A stretch of 6,333 bases of DNA, from NCBI GenBank assembly GCA_016839405.1, contig JAEOUJ010000039.1, forward strand, positions 1 to 6,333, given 5' to 3'. This document shows, piece by piece, positions 6,041 to 6,333 of the stretch. The stretch comes from Candidatus Gerdarchaeota archaeon. Its GTDB lineage: Archaea; Asgardarchaeota; Heimdallarchaeia; JABLTI01. The position numbers were made by a program, and so were the translations under genes. Position 1 is the stretch's first letter. Every line of letters starts with the position of its first letter. The notes under the pieces are model-generated. The model saw only the letters and a list, made by a program, of their open reading frames with translations. It ran no database searches and had not been told where the DNA came from.

Positions 6041-6055
6041 AAAAAAAGAAAAAGA
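6041..6055 (-). terminator. T-rich 3' end of the right-edge surface gene
   Basis: The - strand sequence after the TAG stop contains CTCTTTTTC and then T7, followed by another T5 at 6020-6024 just before the motif box. There is no hairpin, so it is read as a U-tract end. Confidence 0.4.
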
Positions 6056-6066
6056 GTAAAAAGAAA

Positions 6067-6333
6067 CTATTGCCTTTTTCTTCGTAAAATAATAGTCGCT
6101 ACAATTAAACCAGTAGAAATTATGAAAGCAAATGTACCAATGAAAATACCAGTCGTTACCGTAATAGTTTGATTAAAAGTAGTAGTTTCAGGTGGAAATG
6201 TTATAGTCTCTGGTGGTGGAGTAATAGTAACAGGTGGAGGAGTAATAGTTATAGGTTCAAGGGGATAATCACTAGGATCATTTGGATCTGTTCCCACATC
6301 AACTTCCACTTTATCACTGTAGCCATCATTGTC
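6067..6333 (-). CDS. C-terminal end of a second TSP3-stalk, membrane-anchored surface protein (5' end missing)
   Basis: The reading frame runs off the right edge, so only the last 88 residues are visible. The GTG at 6309 is an internal Val codon, because the frame continues upstream as DNDGYSDK. The visible part starts in a thrombospondin type 3 unit (DNDGYSDKVEVDVGTDPNDPSD), passes through a Pro/Thr stalk made of seven-residue units (TITPPPV, TITPPPE, TITFPPE), and ends with NQTITVTTG, a TM helix at visible residues 63-83 and the tail RRKRQ. The last 50 residues match those of the 661-aa protein at 40 positions, so the two are likely paralogues or at least share an anchor module. It is expected to carry a signal peptide and extracellular repeats outside the window. 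Confidence 0.85.
   Translation of the reverse strand, partial: DNDGYSDKVEVDVGTDPNDPSDYPLEPITITPPPVTITPPPETITFPPETTTFNQTITVTTGIFIGTFAFIISTGLIVATIILRRKRQ
6070..6219 (-). repeat. C-terminal anchor cassette, copy 2
   Basis: This is the partner of 1384-1533. It encodes PPPETIT, PPETTTFNQTITVTTG, a TM helix and RRKRQ. The 10 substitutions are mostly conservative hydrophobic or Ser/Thr swaps, half of them inside the TM helix. Confidence 0.75.
6191..6253 (-). repeat. Three tandem 21-base units in the Pro/Thr stalk
   Basis: On the + strand, three 21-base units each begin with GGTGG (at 6191, 6212 and 6233). They encode the PPPxTIT heptads on the - strand. The 661-aa gene has only two comparable units (1505-1546), so stalk length appears to vary by unit number. 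Confidence 0.65.

Noticed and set aside
1298..6066. CRISPR array, tRNA or rRNA genes in the gaps
   Set aside because: There are no regularly spaced repeats, no T-loop or anticodon-arm pattern and no rRNA-like sequence; the short intergenic motif is spaced 1-2 kb apart.
5818..6172. Two short frames (5818-6030 on the -, 5915-6172 on the +)
   Set aside because: They cover an intergenic gap plus the ends of real genes in other frames, and one crosses a good TATA box and ribosome binding site.
6067..6309. A small 80-aa membrane protein starting at GTG 6309
   Set aside because: The frame continues upstream into a TSP3 loop (DNDGYSDK), so this is the tail of a longer protein.

Overview
The window is AT-rich and looks archaeal. 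The evidence is Shine-Dalgarno-led genes that start with TTG as well as ATG, TATA-like boxes a short way upstream of starts, T-tract 3' ends, and large secreted proteins made of beta-propeller and calcium-binding repeats on a C-terminal membrane anchor with an Arg/Lys tail. The style of the surface proteins (a Pro/Thr-rich stalk, then an NQTITVTTG motif, a TM helix and RRKR) fits an Asgard-type archaeon best, but no marker gene is present, so the lineage is an inference.

Layout, left to right. The + strand carries the 3' part of a membrane-anchored, propeller-like surface protein (2-1297), cut by the window edge. It converges on a 661-aa surface protein on the - strand (1381-3366) with a signal peptide, eight FG-GAP/PQQ-like blades, seven calcium-binding thrombospondin-type-3 units, a Pro/Thr stalk and a TM anchor. 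The remaining genes are also on the - strand: a luciferase-like (LLM-class) flavin or F420 oxidoreductase (3480-4340), an unrecognised four-TM membrane protein (4597-5331), a small basic protein with a PRC-barrel-like N-terminus (5499-5864), and the C-terminal end of a second TSP3-stalk surface protein (6067-6333), cut by the right edge. No gap without a gene exceeds 300 bases.

The genes look monocistronic: the - strand genes are separated by 113 to 256 bases, each with its own plausible start signals and T-tract ends. Three of the six genes are cell-surface proteins. Two of these share an almost identical C-terminal anchor cassette (40 of 50 residues), although nearly half of the identical residues use different codons. 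The oxidoreductase, the four-TM protein and the PRC-like protein have no visible functional link to them or to each other.

The most unusual feature is a short intergenic motif. In - strand sense it reads TGYGAGTTTGA, usually just after a T-tract. A full copy is present in four of the five intergenic gaps and a degenerate copy in the fifth, always in the same orientation and 3' of a - strand gene. It may be a 3'-end or termination/processing signal, or a dispersed small repeat.
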